Source: Ectothiorhodospiraceae bacterium
Lineage (GTDB): Bacteria > Pseudomonadota > Gammaproteobacteria > Nitrococcales > Aquisalimonadaceae
Length of the DNA: 64,000 bases
Direction: 5' to 3'
NCBI GenBank assembly: GCA_020831885.1
Contig: JAFIFU010000009.1
Span: forward strand, 1-64,000
Shown here: positions 44,206-52,955 of the stretch, one piece after another
Layout of the letters: each line of letters begins with the position of its first letter
Position numbering within the stretch: the first letter of the stretch is position 1
Position numbers and translations under genes: made by a program
The notes under the pieces: generated by a model
Seen by the model: only the letters and a program-made list of their open reading frames with translations
What the model was told of the DNA's origin: nothing
Databases searched by the model: none

Positions 44206-44835
44206 GTGACTGACGATACGCATCATTCACACAAACACGAGCATGACCACAGCCACGTCCCCCCCGATCCCGCACTGCGGGTACAGGCCCTGGAGTCGCT
44301 GCTGGTCCGCAAAGGACTGGTGAATCCGGAGACGCTGAACACCATCATCGATACCTATGCCAACGACGTGGGTCCCCGCAACGGTGCCCGTGTGGTGGCC
44401 AAGGCGTGGAGCGACCCGGACTACCGGGCCTGGTTGCTGCGGGACGCCACCGCGGCCATCGCCAGCCTGGGCTACGAGGGGCGACAGGGGGAACATATCG
44501 TGGCGGTGGAAAACACCGACAAAGTGCACAACATGGTGGTGTGCACCCTGTGTTCATGTTACCCCTGGCCGGTACTGGGGTTGCCCCCGGCCTGGTACAA
44601 ATCCGAGGCCTACCGGTCCCGGGTGGTGCGTGAACCCCGTGCCGTCCTGCGGGAATTCGGCATCACGCTGCCCGAGGAGACCGAAGTCCGGGTCTGGGAC
44701 AGCACGTCGGAAATGCGTTACCTGGTGGTCCCCCGGCGACCGGAGGGCACCGAGGGGCTGAATGAATCGGAGCTCGCCGACCTGGTGACCCGCGATTCCA
44801 TGATCGGAACCGGCCAGCCGCGGCAACCCGACTGA
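44206..44835 (+). CDS. nthA: nitrile hydratase alpha subunit, cobalt type
   Basis: Predicted 209 residues. Metal-binding VCTLCSC (Cys113, Cys116, Cys118) with Thr after the first Cys marks the cobalt form. [23 protein letters not shown] and [16 protein letters not shown]-like segments match the family. The start region carries seven His in residues 6-17 ([12 protein letters not shown]), much richer than typical. GTG 44206 after GGGAG is favoured; ATG 44173 in frame lacks a ribosome site. Catalyses hydration of nitriles to amides together with the beta subunit. No separate P44k-type cobalt chaperone is in the window; the His-rich tail might handle cobalt (inference). Confidence 0.92.
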   Translation: MTDDTHHSHKHEHDHSHVPPDPALRVQALESLLVRKGLVNPETLNTIIDTYANDVGPRNGARVVAKAWSDPDYRAWLLRDATAAIASLGYEGRQGEHIVAVENTDKVHNMVVCTLCSCYPWPVLGLPPAWYKSEAYRSRVVREPRAVLREFGITLPEETEVRVWDSTSEMRYLVVPRRPEGTEGLNESELADLVTRDSMIGTGQPRQPD

Positions 44836-44850
44836 CACGGAGGCCCGGGG

Positions 44851-45510
44851 ATGAACGGAATACACGACATGGGCGGCATGCACGGCTTCGGCCCCGTTCC
44901 CATCGAGGAGAACGAGCCCCTGTTCCATGCCGACTGGGAGGCCCGCGCCATGGCCCTGACCGTGGTCATGGCCTCGTGGAAGCGCTGGAACATCGACGCC
45001 AGCCGCTACGCCCGGGAGCGCATCCCACCCCGCGAATACCTGAACAGCACCTACTACGAGCGTTGGATCCATGCCCTGACCGACCAGATGCTGGAGGCCG
45101 GCCTGATCACCGAGCAGGAGCTCCGCACCGGTGAACCCGTCGGCGGCCCACCCAATGGAAAGGCGCCGCTGGATCCGGACGGCGCACGGGCCATGCTGCG
45201 CCGGGGCGGTCCCTCCCGGCGCCAGGTGGACGCCCCACCCAGGTTCCGGCCCGGCGATGCAGTCCGGACCGGCAACCGGCACCCGGAACACCACACCCGC
45301 CTGCCCCGCTACGCCCGGGGCAAGCTCGGCGAAGTCGTCCTGCATCACGGGGCCCACGTGCTTCCGGACACCAATGCGATTTTCCAGGGGGAGCAACCGG
45401 AACACCTGTATGCGGTGCGCTTCGCCGCGCGGGAGCTGTGGGGGCCGGATGCCTCGCCCCGGGACACGGTGACCCTGGACTTATGGGAGAGTTACCTTGA
45501 GGCCCGCTGA
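44851..45510 (+). CDS. nthB: nitrile hydratase beta subunit
   Basis: A 219-residue subunit. The N terminus MNGIHDMGGMHGFGPVPIEE is the family hallmark, and the C-terminal SH3-like half has RFRPGDAVRTGNRHPEHHTR followed by RYARGKLGEVV. The typical Arg residues that bridge to the cysteine claw of the alpha subunit lie in the first half. Lies 15 bp after alpha; overlaps the accessory gene by 14 bp. Forms the alpha-beta enzyme. Confidence 0.94.
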   Translation: MNGIHDMGGMHGFGPVPIEENEPLFHADWEARAMALTVVMASWKRWNIDASRYARERIPPREYLNSTYYERWIHALTDQMLEAGLITEQELRTGEPVGGPPNGKAPLDPDGARAMLRRGGPSRRQVDAPPRFRPGDAVRTGNRHPEHHTRLPRYARGKLGEVVLHHGAHVLPDTNAIFQGEQPEHLYAVRFAARELWGPDASPRDTVTLDLWESYLEAR

Positions 45511-45838
45511 ACAGGATGCCACACCGCCATTCACCGCCCCTTGGCAGGCACAGGCCTTTGCCATGACGGTCCATCTGAACGAACGCGGATTGTTCACGTG
45601 GAGCGAATGGGGCGAGGTTTTCTCGGAACACCGCCGGCGCTCAGCTGATGCCGGCATCGCCGATGGGCAGGATCAATACTATCTGGACTGGCTTGCTGCG
45701 CTGGAGGAACTCCTGATCCGAAAGGGTCGGGCATCGGCGGACAGCCTGCGGACCCTGAAGCAGGCATGGATCGAGGCTTACCAACGCACGCCCCACGGCA
45801 AACCGGTACGGCTGGAAGCCACAGCAGCGGGCGACTGA
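45497..45838 (+). CDS. nitrile hydratase accessory (activator) protein
   Basis: A 113-residue protein related to the beta-subunit N-terminal half: PFTAPWQAQAFAMTVHLNERG and FTWSEWGEVFSEH. Such proteins load cobalt into the alpha subunit by subunit swapping. Start TTG 45497, 14 bp inside the beta gene and preceded by GGGAGAG, is unusual but gives the family length. The three-gene nitrile hydratase set is thus complete; no amidase follows. Transcription meets the convergent CPBP protease gene. Confidence 0.82.
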   Translation: MRPAEQDATPPFTAPWQAQAFAMTVHLNERGLFTWSEWGEVFSEHRRRSADAGIADGQDQYYLDWLAALEELLIRKGRASADSLRTLKQAWIEAYQRTPHGKPVRLEATAAGD

Positions 45839-45857
45839 ATCCGGCCGTCAAGCGCCT

Positions 45858-46553
45858 TCAGGCCGCCGCCCGCATCACCACCAGGGACACGGTATTCAGC
45901 GCCCCATGGGCGATGATCAGCGGCCAGAGCCTGCCCCAGTGAAGGGCCAGGCGGGCGAACACCACGCCGATCAGTGCGGTCTGCACCACCCCCGCCCATC
46001 CCTGGTAGGCATGCCCCAGGCCGAACAGCAGCGAGGACACCAGCACCGGACCCCAGACCCCACCCATGAGCCGCCGGCAACGGGAAAGCAGGAAACCGCG
46101 GGCCAGAACCTCTTCGTAGAAACCGGTGAACAGCATGGCCAGCGCGATGACCACTAGCGAGACATCCGCCGTCAGCGACATGGCAACCCCGAAAAGGCGT
46201 TCCTGGTGCCCTTCCACAACCTCCGGAAACAGCAACAGGATCAGCGACATGAAGCTGATATTCACCAGATAGACCAACACCAGCGCCAGCGCTGCGCGAA
46301 GCAGATCCGCAGGAACGGGAAGACTCAACCCGATACCGGTCCAGCCGTCGCCGCGACGGGACAGGAGAATACGCAGACCGATCAGGATGATCACGCCCTG
46401 CAGCATGAGCACGGTGAGCAGCGGGAGATCAAAATGACGCATCAGCCCCGGCGCCAGCACCCCGGCGATCACGCCGGCCCCCAGGGTCAGCGCCACGGCC
46501 AGAACGACATCGGACAGCGCCGCCCCGGCACTCAGGTGATCCGGGCGCCTCAT
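45858..46553 (-). CDS. CPBP-family intramembrane metalloprotease
   Basis: A 231-residue membrane protein with about seven hydrophobic segments and the Abi/CPBP motifs: EEVLARGFLL (two Glu and Arg), FGLGHAYQG and HGALNTV. Proteases of this family process prenylated or other membrane proteins; in bacteria roles vary. ATG 46553 overlaps the diacylglycerol kinase stop by 4 bp, so they are coupled. Confidence 0.88.
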   Translation of the reverse strand: MRRPDHLSAGAALSDVVLAVALTLGAGVIAGVLAPGLMRHFDLPLLTVLMLQGVIILIGLRILLSRRGDGWTGIGLSLPVPADLLRAALALVLVYLVNISFMSLILLLFPEVVEGHQERLFGVAMSLTADVSLVVIALAMLFTGFYEEVLARGFLLSRCRRLMGGVWGPVLVSSLLFGLGHAYQGWAGVVQTALIGVVFARLALHWGRLWPLIIAHGALNTVSLVVMRAAA

Positions 46554-47539
46554 GCCAGCACCTTCACTGCAGCCGGCAACAAGCTCACATCAAAACGTGT
46601 TGCCGGATAGGTCTCGCCATCCAGCTCCGCGAGCCAGGCCTGGTCCGCCAGGCCTTCCACGGAAAGCCGGGTGGCGCGTCGCCATCGTACCGGCCGTGCG
46701 CCCAGGTGCAGTCCCAGGTACAGCCGCGGCAGGTGGGGCATGAGACTCCATGGCCCCCGGGAACTGGCCAGCAGACAGTCCGCCAGGCCATCATCCACCC
46801 GCGCCCCGGGCGAGATACGCAATCCCCCCGCGGCCCCCGCGCCCGTGGGGCCCCCCCCCCACCACCCCCGCCCCACACCCCCCCCCCCCCGGGCCTGTCC
46901 CCCCCCCCCCGGGGCGAACCGATGCCCATTGGCCGCCACCACCAACCAGACCGGCCCGTGGAACCACGGCTCCCCATCCAGTGACACCGATAGCTCACGG
47001 GGGCTAGAACGCAGCAGCTGGCGGATAGCGGCCTCCAGATAGCTCCCGGCCCATCGGCGGGTCTGCTGATTGACGCGGTGCGCCACCTCGGCGGACAGGC
47101 CTAGCGAGGCCACATTGGCGGCATGGCGGACCCGGGCACCGAGATCCACCCGGAGCAGGTCCATGGGGCGCGGTGGCGCCTTGAGCAGATGCCGGATCGC
47201 GGCGTCAGGGCGTCGCGGAATCCCCAGGGCACGCGCCAGATCCGAGCCCGTTCCCAGGGGCAACAGGCCCAGTTCCACATCCGCCGCCAGATCCCGCCGC
47301 ATGACTTCGTTGACCAGGTGGTGAAAGGTACCGTCACCACCCACGGCAACGATGCGCCGCGTGCCCTGCCCAACCAGCCGGTCCATGGCGGCCGACGCCT
47401 CCGCCGGGGTTTCAGCGGCGATGAGTTCCCCCGGCAGACGCCGCACCGCGGGACAACGATCCCAGAAACGGCCGGCACTTCCGGATCCGGCCCGGCGGTT
47501 CAGCAGCAATACGGTCTCGGCGGCAGCAGGCACTGTCAT
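46550..47539 (-). CDS. diacylglycerol/lipid kinase, interrupted by G-rich insertion
   Basis: A DAGK catalytic-domain protein of 329 codons as read. GGDGTFHHLVNEV is the nucleotide-binding signature and LPLGTGSDLARALG the substrate loop. From about residue 207 to 237 the normal NG-x-x-F-GGG-x2-ISPGA segment is split: NGHRF is followed by a run of about 29 mostly Gly, Ala, Arg and Trp residues before GGLRISPGARVDDG. The insert is encoded by G homopolymers of 10-13 and is probably an assembly or base-calling artefact, although the frame is preserved. If real it would be a poly-G contingency tract. Coupled to a CPBP protease gene. Confidence 0.75.
   Translation of the reverse strand: MTVPAAAETVLLLNRRAGSGSAGRFWDRCPAVRRLPGELIAAETPAEASAAMDRLVGQGTRRIVAVGGDGTFHHLVNEVMRRDLAADVELGLLPLGTGSDLARALGIPRRPDAAIRHLLKAPPRPMDLLRVDLGARVRHAANVASLGLSAEVAHRVNQQTRRWAGSYLEAAIRQLLRSSPRELSVSLDGEPWFHGPVWLVVAANGHRFAPGGGGQARGGGGVGRGWWGGGPTGAGAAGGLRISPGARVDDGLADCLLASSRGPWSLMPHLPRLYLGLHLGARPVRWRRATRLSVEGLADQAWLAELDGETYPATRFDVSLLPAAVKVLA
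46851..46910. repeat. three C homopolymers of 10, 13 and 12 within 60 bp
   Basis: C runs at 46851-46860, 46878-46890 and 46899-46910, embedded in CA/CG-poor filler. On the coding strand of the kinase they are G tracts. No other place in the window except the first 14 bases has such runs, so this is a quality flag or a mutational hot spot. Confidence 0.85.
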
Positions 47540-47632
47540 GCCGGCAGTTTACCCGGCGATTCCACATGGGAGCTACCAGAAAACGGGGCGACGTGGCATG
47601 GTATGGCAGCTCATTAGGTCGCTAAGTAAGCC

Positions 47633-47647
47633 CTGATCGATTCCCTG
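47633..47647. repeat. dispersed short repeat, copy 3 (core only)
   Basis: CTGATCGATTCCCTG, identical to bases 25842-25856, in the 170-bp gap between the kinase and the MFS carrier. Confidence 0.4.
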
Positions 47648-47709
47648 ATTGTCATGGCCTGCCCGGCGCCCTGACATGGCCCGGTAACGGAAAGAGGATC
47701 TCCGTCAAC

Positions 47710-48966
47710 GTGACCGCGCAGTCCCCAGGACGATGGTATTTCGGCTGGAATATCGTCGCCGCCGCCACCCTGATCACACTCCTGACCGTGGGCATGCGGA
47801 TGGGTATCGGCCCGTTTTTCATTCCCATGGCGGAAGACCTGGGAATGAGCCGCAGCCTGCTGGCCGGGATCGTGGCCATCGGCATGCTCTGTTACGGTCT
47901 GGGCATGCCCGTGGCGGGACATCTGGTGGGCACCCTTGGCACCCGGTTCGTCCTCCTGCTGGGTACGGTCATCGTCGTGGTGTCCATTCTCTGGACGGTC
48001 ACCGCGCGTCATCCCTTCAGCTTCTTCCTGGCCTACGGCGTGCTCATGTCGCTGGGTTTCTCATTCACCAGCCCGGTGGCCCTGACGCCGGTTATCAGCC
48101 GCTGGTTCACACGGCGGCGGGGAACGGCTCTGTTCTTCCTGTCCACCGGATCCATGGCGGGTATCGCCCTTCTCACCCCCGCCCTCACCTGGTTTATCCA
48201 GCAGGTGGGCTGGCAGAACACACTGCTGGGGTTCTCGGCCCTGTTCCTGATGCTGATGCTCCCCGTCACGTTTCTGGTGATCCGGGATCAGGCACCGGCC
48301 AGTACCGATCTGCTGCCGGTGGACAGGACAAGGGACGCGACACCCTCCCCCCCGGCGGGCGACGGTTACGAACTCACCTGGCGCGAGGCCGTGCGCACCC
48401 GCCCCTTCTGGCAGGTGGCCATCGGCCTGTTCGCCTGTGGCTACAGCATGAATCTGCTGGGCACTCACGGGGTACCCATGCTGGTGGACCACGGCTTCGA
48501 TCCCCTCACGGCCTCCTACGGTATCGGTCTCATCGGTCTGGTGGCCATTCCCAGCACACTGATCCTGGGTCAGCTTTCCGACATCCTCCAGCGCAAGAAC
48601 CTGCTGGCCATGATCTACCTGATCCGAGGTCTCGGCTTTTTCGGCCTGCTGCTGGCGGCCGTGACCTGGGAGCTGTACCTGGTGGCCGCCATCGGCGGCA
48701 TCGTCTGGGCCGGAAGCATCGCCCTGTCCTCCGCCATTCTGGCGGATGTGTACGGTATCCGTATCGTGGGCATTCTGTATGGCTGGACGTACCTGGGTCA
48801 CCAGATCGGCGCCATGATCAGCTCCTGGCTCGGCGGCTGGGGCTACGAGGCCTTCGGTACCCACTGGATCGCCTTCGGCGGCTCCGGGCTGATTCTGATC
48901 CTGGCGGCTGCCGTCTGCTTCCGCCTGCCCCTGCGTGGTTACGTGCAGCCACGCCTGGCTGGCTGA
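47710..48966 (+). CDS. MFS transporter, oxalate/formate antiporter or monocarboxylate type
   Basis: A 418-residue MFS protein with about 12 hydrophobic segments; YFGWNIVAAATLITLL at the N terminus and GYGLGMPVAGHLVGTLGTR-like loop (with CYGLGMPVAG) resemble the OFA / monocarboxylate branch. Start GTG 47710 after GGAAAGAGGATC. It precedes an acyl-CoA ligase and an enoyl-CoA hydratase, so it may import an organic acid that these enzymes degrade. The gap to the ligase is 140 bp and has a 6-bp hairpin just before the ligase ribosome site. Confidence 0.85.
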   Translation: MTAQSPGRWYFGWNIVAAATLITLLTVGMRMGIGPFFIPMAEDLGMSRSLLAGIVAIGMLCYGLGMPVAGHLVGTLGTRFVLLLGTVIVVVSILWTVTARHPFSFFLAYGVLMSLGFSFTSPVALTPVISRWFTRRRGTALFFLSTGSMAGIALLTPALTWFIQQVGWQNTLLGFSALFLMLMLPVTFLVIRDQAPASTDLLPVDRTRDATPSPPAGDGYELTWREAVRTRPFWQVAIGLFACGYSMNLLGTHGVPMLVDHGFDPLTASYGIGLIGLVAIPSTLILGQLSDILQRKNLLAMIYLIRGLGFFGLLLAAVTWELYLVAAIGGIVWAGSIALSSAILADVYGIRIVGILYGWTYLGHQIGAMISSWLGGWGYEAFGTHWIAFGGSGLILILAAAVCFRLPLRGYVQPRLAG

Positions 48967-49069
48967 ATCCACCGTGTGGACGGTGGTAATCTGTTTCTGA
49001 CGCAGGCCGGTTGCCGCGCCTGAGGAGGATGCGGGCGGCGGCCTGATGGGGATTCCACCCACCACCAAC

Positions 49070-49090
49070 GGCCCGACAACGTATCGGGCC
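49070..49090. promoter_or_regulatory. small hairpin before acyl-CoA ligase ribosome site
   Basis: GGCCCG / CGGGCC with a 9-nt loop, ending a few bases before the AGGAGGAG ribosome site of the ligase gene. It may affect translation or stop read-through; evidence is only the base pairing. Confidence 0.3.
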
Positions 49091-49106
49091 CCGCAGGAGG
49101 AGACAG

Positions 49107-50729
49107 ATGGGAGGCATTTTCGATACCGGACTAGACCGAACGGCGGCAAACCACGCCCCCCTGACCCCGCTCGGTTTCCTGGAACGGGCGGCTTTCGTCT
49201 ATCCGGAGCACCCAGCAGTCATCCACGGCCGGGTACGGCGCAACTGGCGTCAGACCTATGATCGCTGCCGTCAGTTGGCGTCGGCGCTCAATCGGAGCGG
49301 CATCGGCAAAGGGGATACGGTGGCGGCCATGCTTCCCAATACTCCCGAGATGCTGGAGGCCCATTTCGGTGTCCCCATGGCGGGTGCGGTCCTCAATGCG
49401 CTGAACATCCGTCTGGATGCGGACACCATCCGCTTCATGCTCAAGCACGGTGAGGCCCGGGCGCTGCTGGTGGACCGGGAATTCAGCGGCGTGATCCGGG
49501 AGGCGGTGAGCGGCCTGGAGCGACCACCGCTGCTCATCGATGTGAACGATCCAGAACTGGGCAGCGATGACGCCGCCAGTGAACTGGACTACGAGGCGTT
49601 CATCGCCGGGGGCGATCCGGATTTCCACTGGCAGCCGCCGGCGGACGAATGGGACGCCATCGCCCTGAACTACACCTCGGGCACCACCGGCGACCCGAAG
49701 GGCGTCGTCTACCATCACCGAGGTGCCTATCTGAACGCGGTCAGCAATCAGATGGTCTGGGCCATGGGGCATCACCCGGTCTACCTGTGGACCCTCCCCA
49801 TGTTCCACTGCAACGGCTGGTGTTTTCCGTGGACGATCACCGCCTGCGTGGGCACCCATGTCTGCCTGCGCAAGGTGGAACCGGTCAAGATCCTGGAGTT
49901 GATCCGGGAGCACCAGGTCACCCATTTCTGCGGCGCCCCCATCGTACTGAACGGCCTGCTGAACGCGCCAGACGAGGCGAAGGCCTGGCTGGATCATCCG
50001 GTTCAGGCCATGACCGCGGGGGCGGCCCCGCCGGCAAAGGTCATCGGCGCGGTGGAGGATATGGGAATCGCCATCACCCACGTCTACGGGCTGACCGAGG
50101 TTTACGGTCCGGTGACAGTCTGTGCCTGGCACGGTGAATGGGACCAACTGCCACTGGAACAGCGGGCCCGGGTCAAGGCCCGGCAGGGGGTCCGCTATCC
50201 CATGCTTGAGGGCCTGATGGTGGCCGATCCGGAGACCCTGGAGCCGGTGCCGGACGACGGCGAAACCATGGGGGAGATCTTCATGCGGGGCAACACCGTC
50301 ATGAAGGGCTACTTGAAGAACCCGGCGGCCACGGACAAAGCCTTCAAGGGTGGCTGGTTTCACACCGGCGACCTGGCGGTGCGTCATCCGGACGGTTACG
50401 TGGAGATCAAGGACCGGTTGAAGGACATCATCATTTCCGGCGGCGAGAACATCTCCACCATCGAGGTTGAGGATGTGCTCTACCGTCATCCGGCGGTGCT
50501 GGAAGCCGCGGTGGTGGCCAAACCCGACGAGAAGTGGGGCGAAACGCCCTGTGCCTTTGTGACCCTGCGCGACGGCCAGGAGGCCACGGAACAGGACATC
50601 ATCACCTTCTGCCGGGAACACCTGGCCCATTTCAAGGCACCACGCAAGGTGGTCTTCGGGGAGTTGCCGAAGACATCCACCGGCAAGATCCAGAAGTTCA
50701 ACCTGCGCGAGCAGGCCAAGCAGCTATAG
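49107..50729 (+). CDS. acyl-CoA ligase (fatty-acid or DmdB-like)
   Basis: A 540-residue adenylate-forming ligase. P-loop NYTSGTTGDPKGV, aromatic-acid motif HVYGLTEVYGPV, HTGDLAVRHPDGYVEI and C-terminal KTSTGKIQKF are intact. The WTLPMFHCNGWCFPW segment is found in a large group including fatty-acyl and 3-methylmercaptopropionyl-CoA ligases (DmdB). Strong AGGAGGAGACAG ribosome site. Followed 10 bp later by an enoyl-CoA hydratase, so a short beta-oxidation-like route is likely. Substrate unresolved. Confidence 0.9.
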   Translation: MGGIFDTGLDRTAANHAPLTPLGFLERAAFVYPEHPAVIHGRVRRNWRQTYDRCRQLASALNRSGIGKGDTVAAMLPNTPEMLEAHFGVPMAGAVLNALNIRLDADTIRFMLKHGEARALLVDREFSGVIREAVSGLERPPLLIDVNDPELGSDDAASELDYEAFIAGGDPDFHWQPPADEWDAIALNYTSGTTGDPKGVVYHHRGAYLNAVSNQMVWAMGHHPVYLWTLPMFHCNGWCFPWTITACVGTHVCLRKVEPVKILELIREHQVTHFCGAPIVLNGLLNAPDEAKAWLDHPVQAMTAGAAPPAKVIGAVEDMGIAITHVYGLTEVYGPVTVCAWHGEWDQLPLEQRARVKARQGVRYPMLEGLMVADPETLEPVPDDGETMGEIFMRGNTVMKGYLKNPAATDKAFKGGWFHTGDLAVRHPDGYVEIKDRLKDIIISGGENISTIEVEDVLYRHPAVLEAAVVAKPDEKWGETPCAFVTLRDGQEATEQDIITFCREHLAHFKAPRKVVFGELPKTSTGKIQKFNLREQAKQL

Positions 50730-50739
50730 GGGGAACACC

Positions 50740-51534
50740 ATGAGCTCAACCGCATCATCCGCAGCCGGGGCCGAGATCCGCCTGCAGCAGGAGGGCGGCA
50801 TAGCCCGTGTCACACTGCCGGGCGCCGACCGCTACAATCCGCTGACCGGAGCGGTCATCGACAGCCTGCACGCCCTGCTCGACGGACTCGCGGAGGACAA
50901 CACCGTCCGCGTGGTCATCATCGATGCGGAAGGAAAGGCCTTCTGCGCCGGGCACGATCTCAAGGAGATCCGGGCCTCCGAGGACCCGGATTATCACCGG
51001 GATCTGTTCAGCCGCTGCAGCGCTCTGATGCAGCGCATCGTCACCCTGCCACAGCCGGTCATCGCCCAGGTGCAGGGGATCGCCACAGCCGCGGGCTGCC
51101 AGTTGGTGGCCACCTGCGACCTGGCCGTGGCCGGGGAAAGCGCCCGCTTCGCCACTTCCGGCATCAACCTGGGGCTGTTCTGTGCCACGCCGGCCGTGGC
51201 CGTCACCCGCAACGTGGCGGCCAAGCACGCCGCTCATCTGCTGTTCACCGGTGAGTTCATCGATGCGGCCCGCGCTGAAGCCGTCGGCCTGGTGAACCAG
51301 GTGGTGGCGGACCAGGCCCTGCGCCAGGCAACACAGCAACTCGCCGAAACCATCGCCGCCAAGCCAGCGGTCTCGATCCGCGCCGGCAAACAGCTCCTGA
51401 AGCGGCAAATGGAATGCGGGCTGGGTGAGGCCTATGCCCTGGCCACGGAGACCATGGCCTGCAACATGGAAACGGAGGCCGCCCGGGAGGGTATCGACGC
51501 CTTCATCGAAAAGCGCAAGCCGCGCTGGACCTGA
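50740..51534 (+). CDS. enoyl-CoA hydratase/isomerase family protein
   Basis: A 264-residue crotonase-fold protein. KAFCAGHDLKEIR is the first oxyanion-hole segment and VQGIATAAGCQLVATCDLAVA the second. FATSGINLGLFCATPAVAVTR places hydrophobic residues where the second catalytic Glu of classical hydratases lies, as in ECHDC3-like proteins, so true hydratase activity is uncertain. Lies 10 bp after the ligase. Confidence 0.88.
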   Translation: MSSTASSAAGAEIRLQQEGGIARVTLPGADRYNPLTGAVIDSLHALLDGLAEDNTVRVVIIDAEGKAFCAGHDLKEIRASEDPDYHRDLFSRCSALMQRIVTLPQPVIAQVQGIATAAGCQLVATCDLAVAGESARFATSGINLGLFCATPAVAVTRNVAAKHAAHLLFTGEFIDAARAEAVGLVNQVVADQALRQATQQLAETIAAKPAVSIRAGKQLLKRQMECGLGEAYALATETMACNMETEAAREGIDAFIEKRKPRWT

Positions 51535-51551
51535 GGCCGGCAAACATCGGC

Positions 51552-52808
51552 TCAGGCCGCTCCGCCCGCCTGGGTGGAGCGGCGGGGCTGGGGCAGCCAG
51601 CGCCAGGCACGCTCGAACGGCCCGGCCCCCAGATAGCGCTGCCAGACCAGGGAAAACGCGATCTGGAACGCCCAGATCAGTACCACCACGCCCATCAGTC
51701 CGGCATGGCCCAGTTGGGCGAACAGACCCAGCCCGAAGCCATAGAATATGGCGGCGCTGATGAAGGACTGGTTCAGATAATTGGTCATGGCCAGGCGTCC
51801 GACCGCGGACAAGGCGAGCCGCAGTCGCGCCAGCACCCCGCTCCTGACCAGCATCAGCACCAGCGCGATCCAGGCCAGCGCCATGGCCACGCTACCCCAA
51901 TGGTTGGGAATCCGCCCAAGGAACATGGCATAGCGGAAATCCCAACCCACCGCCTCGTTGAACCAGACACCCAGCAAAGCCAGCGGCACCCCCAGCGCCA
52001 GTCCCAGCAGCGCCACCGTGGCATAGGCCCGCGTGGACCATCCGCCGGTCAGGAAACCGGTGCGCAACAACACCATACCCAGCAGCATCAGGGCGGTCAT
52101 GCGCCAGAAACGGTCGCTGCCGAACATCCAGAGCTGGGCACCCGCGGCGTGCAGTGCGCGATCACCGAAGGCGGATAACCAACCGTGGGTCAGACGCTCC
52201 ACCTCTTCCTTGACCACATCGGAACTGGGAGACCAGTACACCGAGATCAGCTGCTTCAGTTGCTCCGGTGGCAGGATGAACGCCAGCACGGCGCTGGCAA
52301 GCATCCACAACACCATCACGGCGGTGAACAGCAGTAGGGCCAGCGCCAGCAGATCCGCGTTACTCCAGCGGCGCAGCCGGATGATGATCAGACCGCACAC
52401 GGCGTAGGCCGCCAGGATGTCTCCGGGCCAGATGAGCAGGGCATGCACTGCGCCGAACACGAAAAGCCAGGCCATGCGACGGCGGAAACGGCGCTCGAAC
52501 TCACCTGCCCCACCCTGAAAGCGCTGCGCCATAAGCAGGAACCCGGCCCCGAACAGGATGGTCAGCATGGAAAGGAACTTCTCGTCGGCCACCACGTGGT
52601 TAACCATCCACACCAGCCAGTCGAGCATGGGCGGCTCGCCCAGTGCCTTCGGGTTGGCATAGGCGCTGGACACCAGGCCGAAGGACTGGATGTTCATCAG
52701 CAGGATGCCGAGGATGGCGACACCGCGTAGCACGTCCAGCGCCGGAAGCCTGCCGGCGGTTGTTGCGTCGGTACCGGGCTGTTCCCGGCGGGATGTGCCA
52801 ACGCTCAT
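51552..52808 (-). CDS. DUF418 membrane protein
   Basis: A 418-residue protein with about nine hydrophobic segments. ALDVLRGVAILGILLMNIQSF is the family N-terminal signature, and ANPKALGEP plus LAMTNYLNQSF appear as usual. Start ATG 52808 follows GGGGGTGCGAA; the long open frame upstream to 53216 is antisense to the dipeptidase gene. Function unknown (an acyltransferase-like membrane family). Confidence 0.88.
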   Translation of the reverse strand: MSVGTSRREQPGTDATTAGRLPALDVLRGVAILGILLMNIQSFGLVSSAYANPKALGEPPMLDWLVWMVNHVVADEKFLSMLTILFGAGFLLMAQRFQGGAGEFERRFRRRMAWLFVFGAVHALLIWPGDILAAYAVCGLIIIRLRRWSNADLLALALLLFTAVMVLWMLASAVLAFILPPEQLKQLISVYWSPSSDVVKEEVERLTHGWLSAFGDRALHAAGAQLWMFGSDRFWRMTALMLLGMVLLRTGFLTGGWSTRAYATVALLGLALGVPLALLGVWFNEAVGWDFRYAMFLGRIPNHWGSVAMALAWIALVLMLVRSGVLARLRLALSAVGRLAMTNYLNQSFISAAIFYGFGLGLFAQLGHAGLMGVVVLIWAFQIAFSLVWQRYLGAGPFERAWRWLPQPRRSTQAGGAA

Positions 52809-52955
52809 TTCGCACCCCCGGTCCGATACACGGGGTGACGGGAACACGACGGTCCGTGTCCATGTCGGGACGGTAAGGGCATCCGGAAAGTGTGCCAAGC
52901 TCCGCAATGGAAGTCGAACCGGAGATGACGGGCGGAACACCGAGCGGGAGGACAG

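Noticed and set aside
47733-48989. 418-codon plus-strand frame overlapping the MFS carrier in another frame
   Set aside because: Length equals the real gene by coincidence, but composition is Pro/Arg/His-rich with no membrane segments or motifs.
49131-50630. 499-codon minus-strand frame opposite the acyl-CoA ligase
   Set aside because: It has no family features and is rich in His, Gly, Arg and Gln, as expected for an antisense shadow of a high-GC gene with intact catalytic motifs on the other strand.
51557-51582. 7-bp hairpin between the enoyl-CoA hydratase and DUF418 genes as a terminator
   Set aside because: Long 12-base loop, no T tract and mostly inside the DUF418 coding end; too weak to list.
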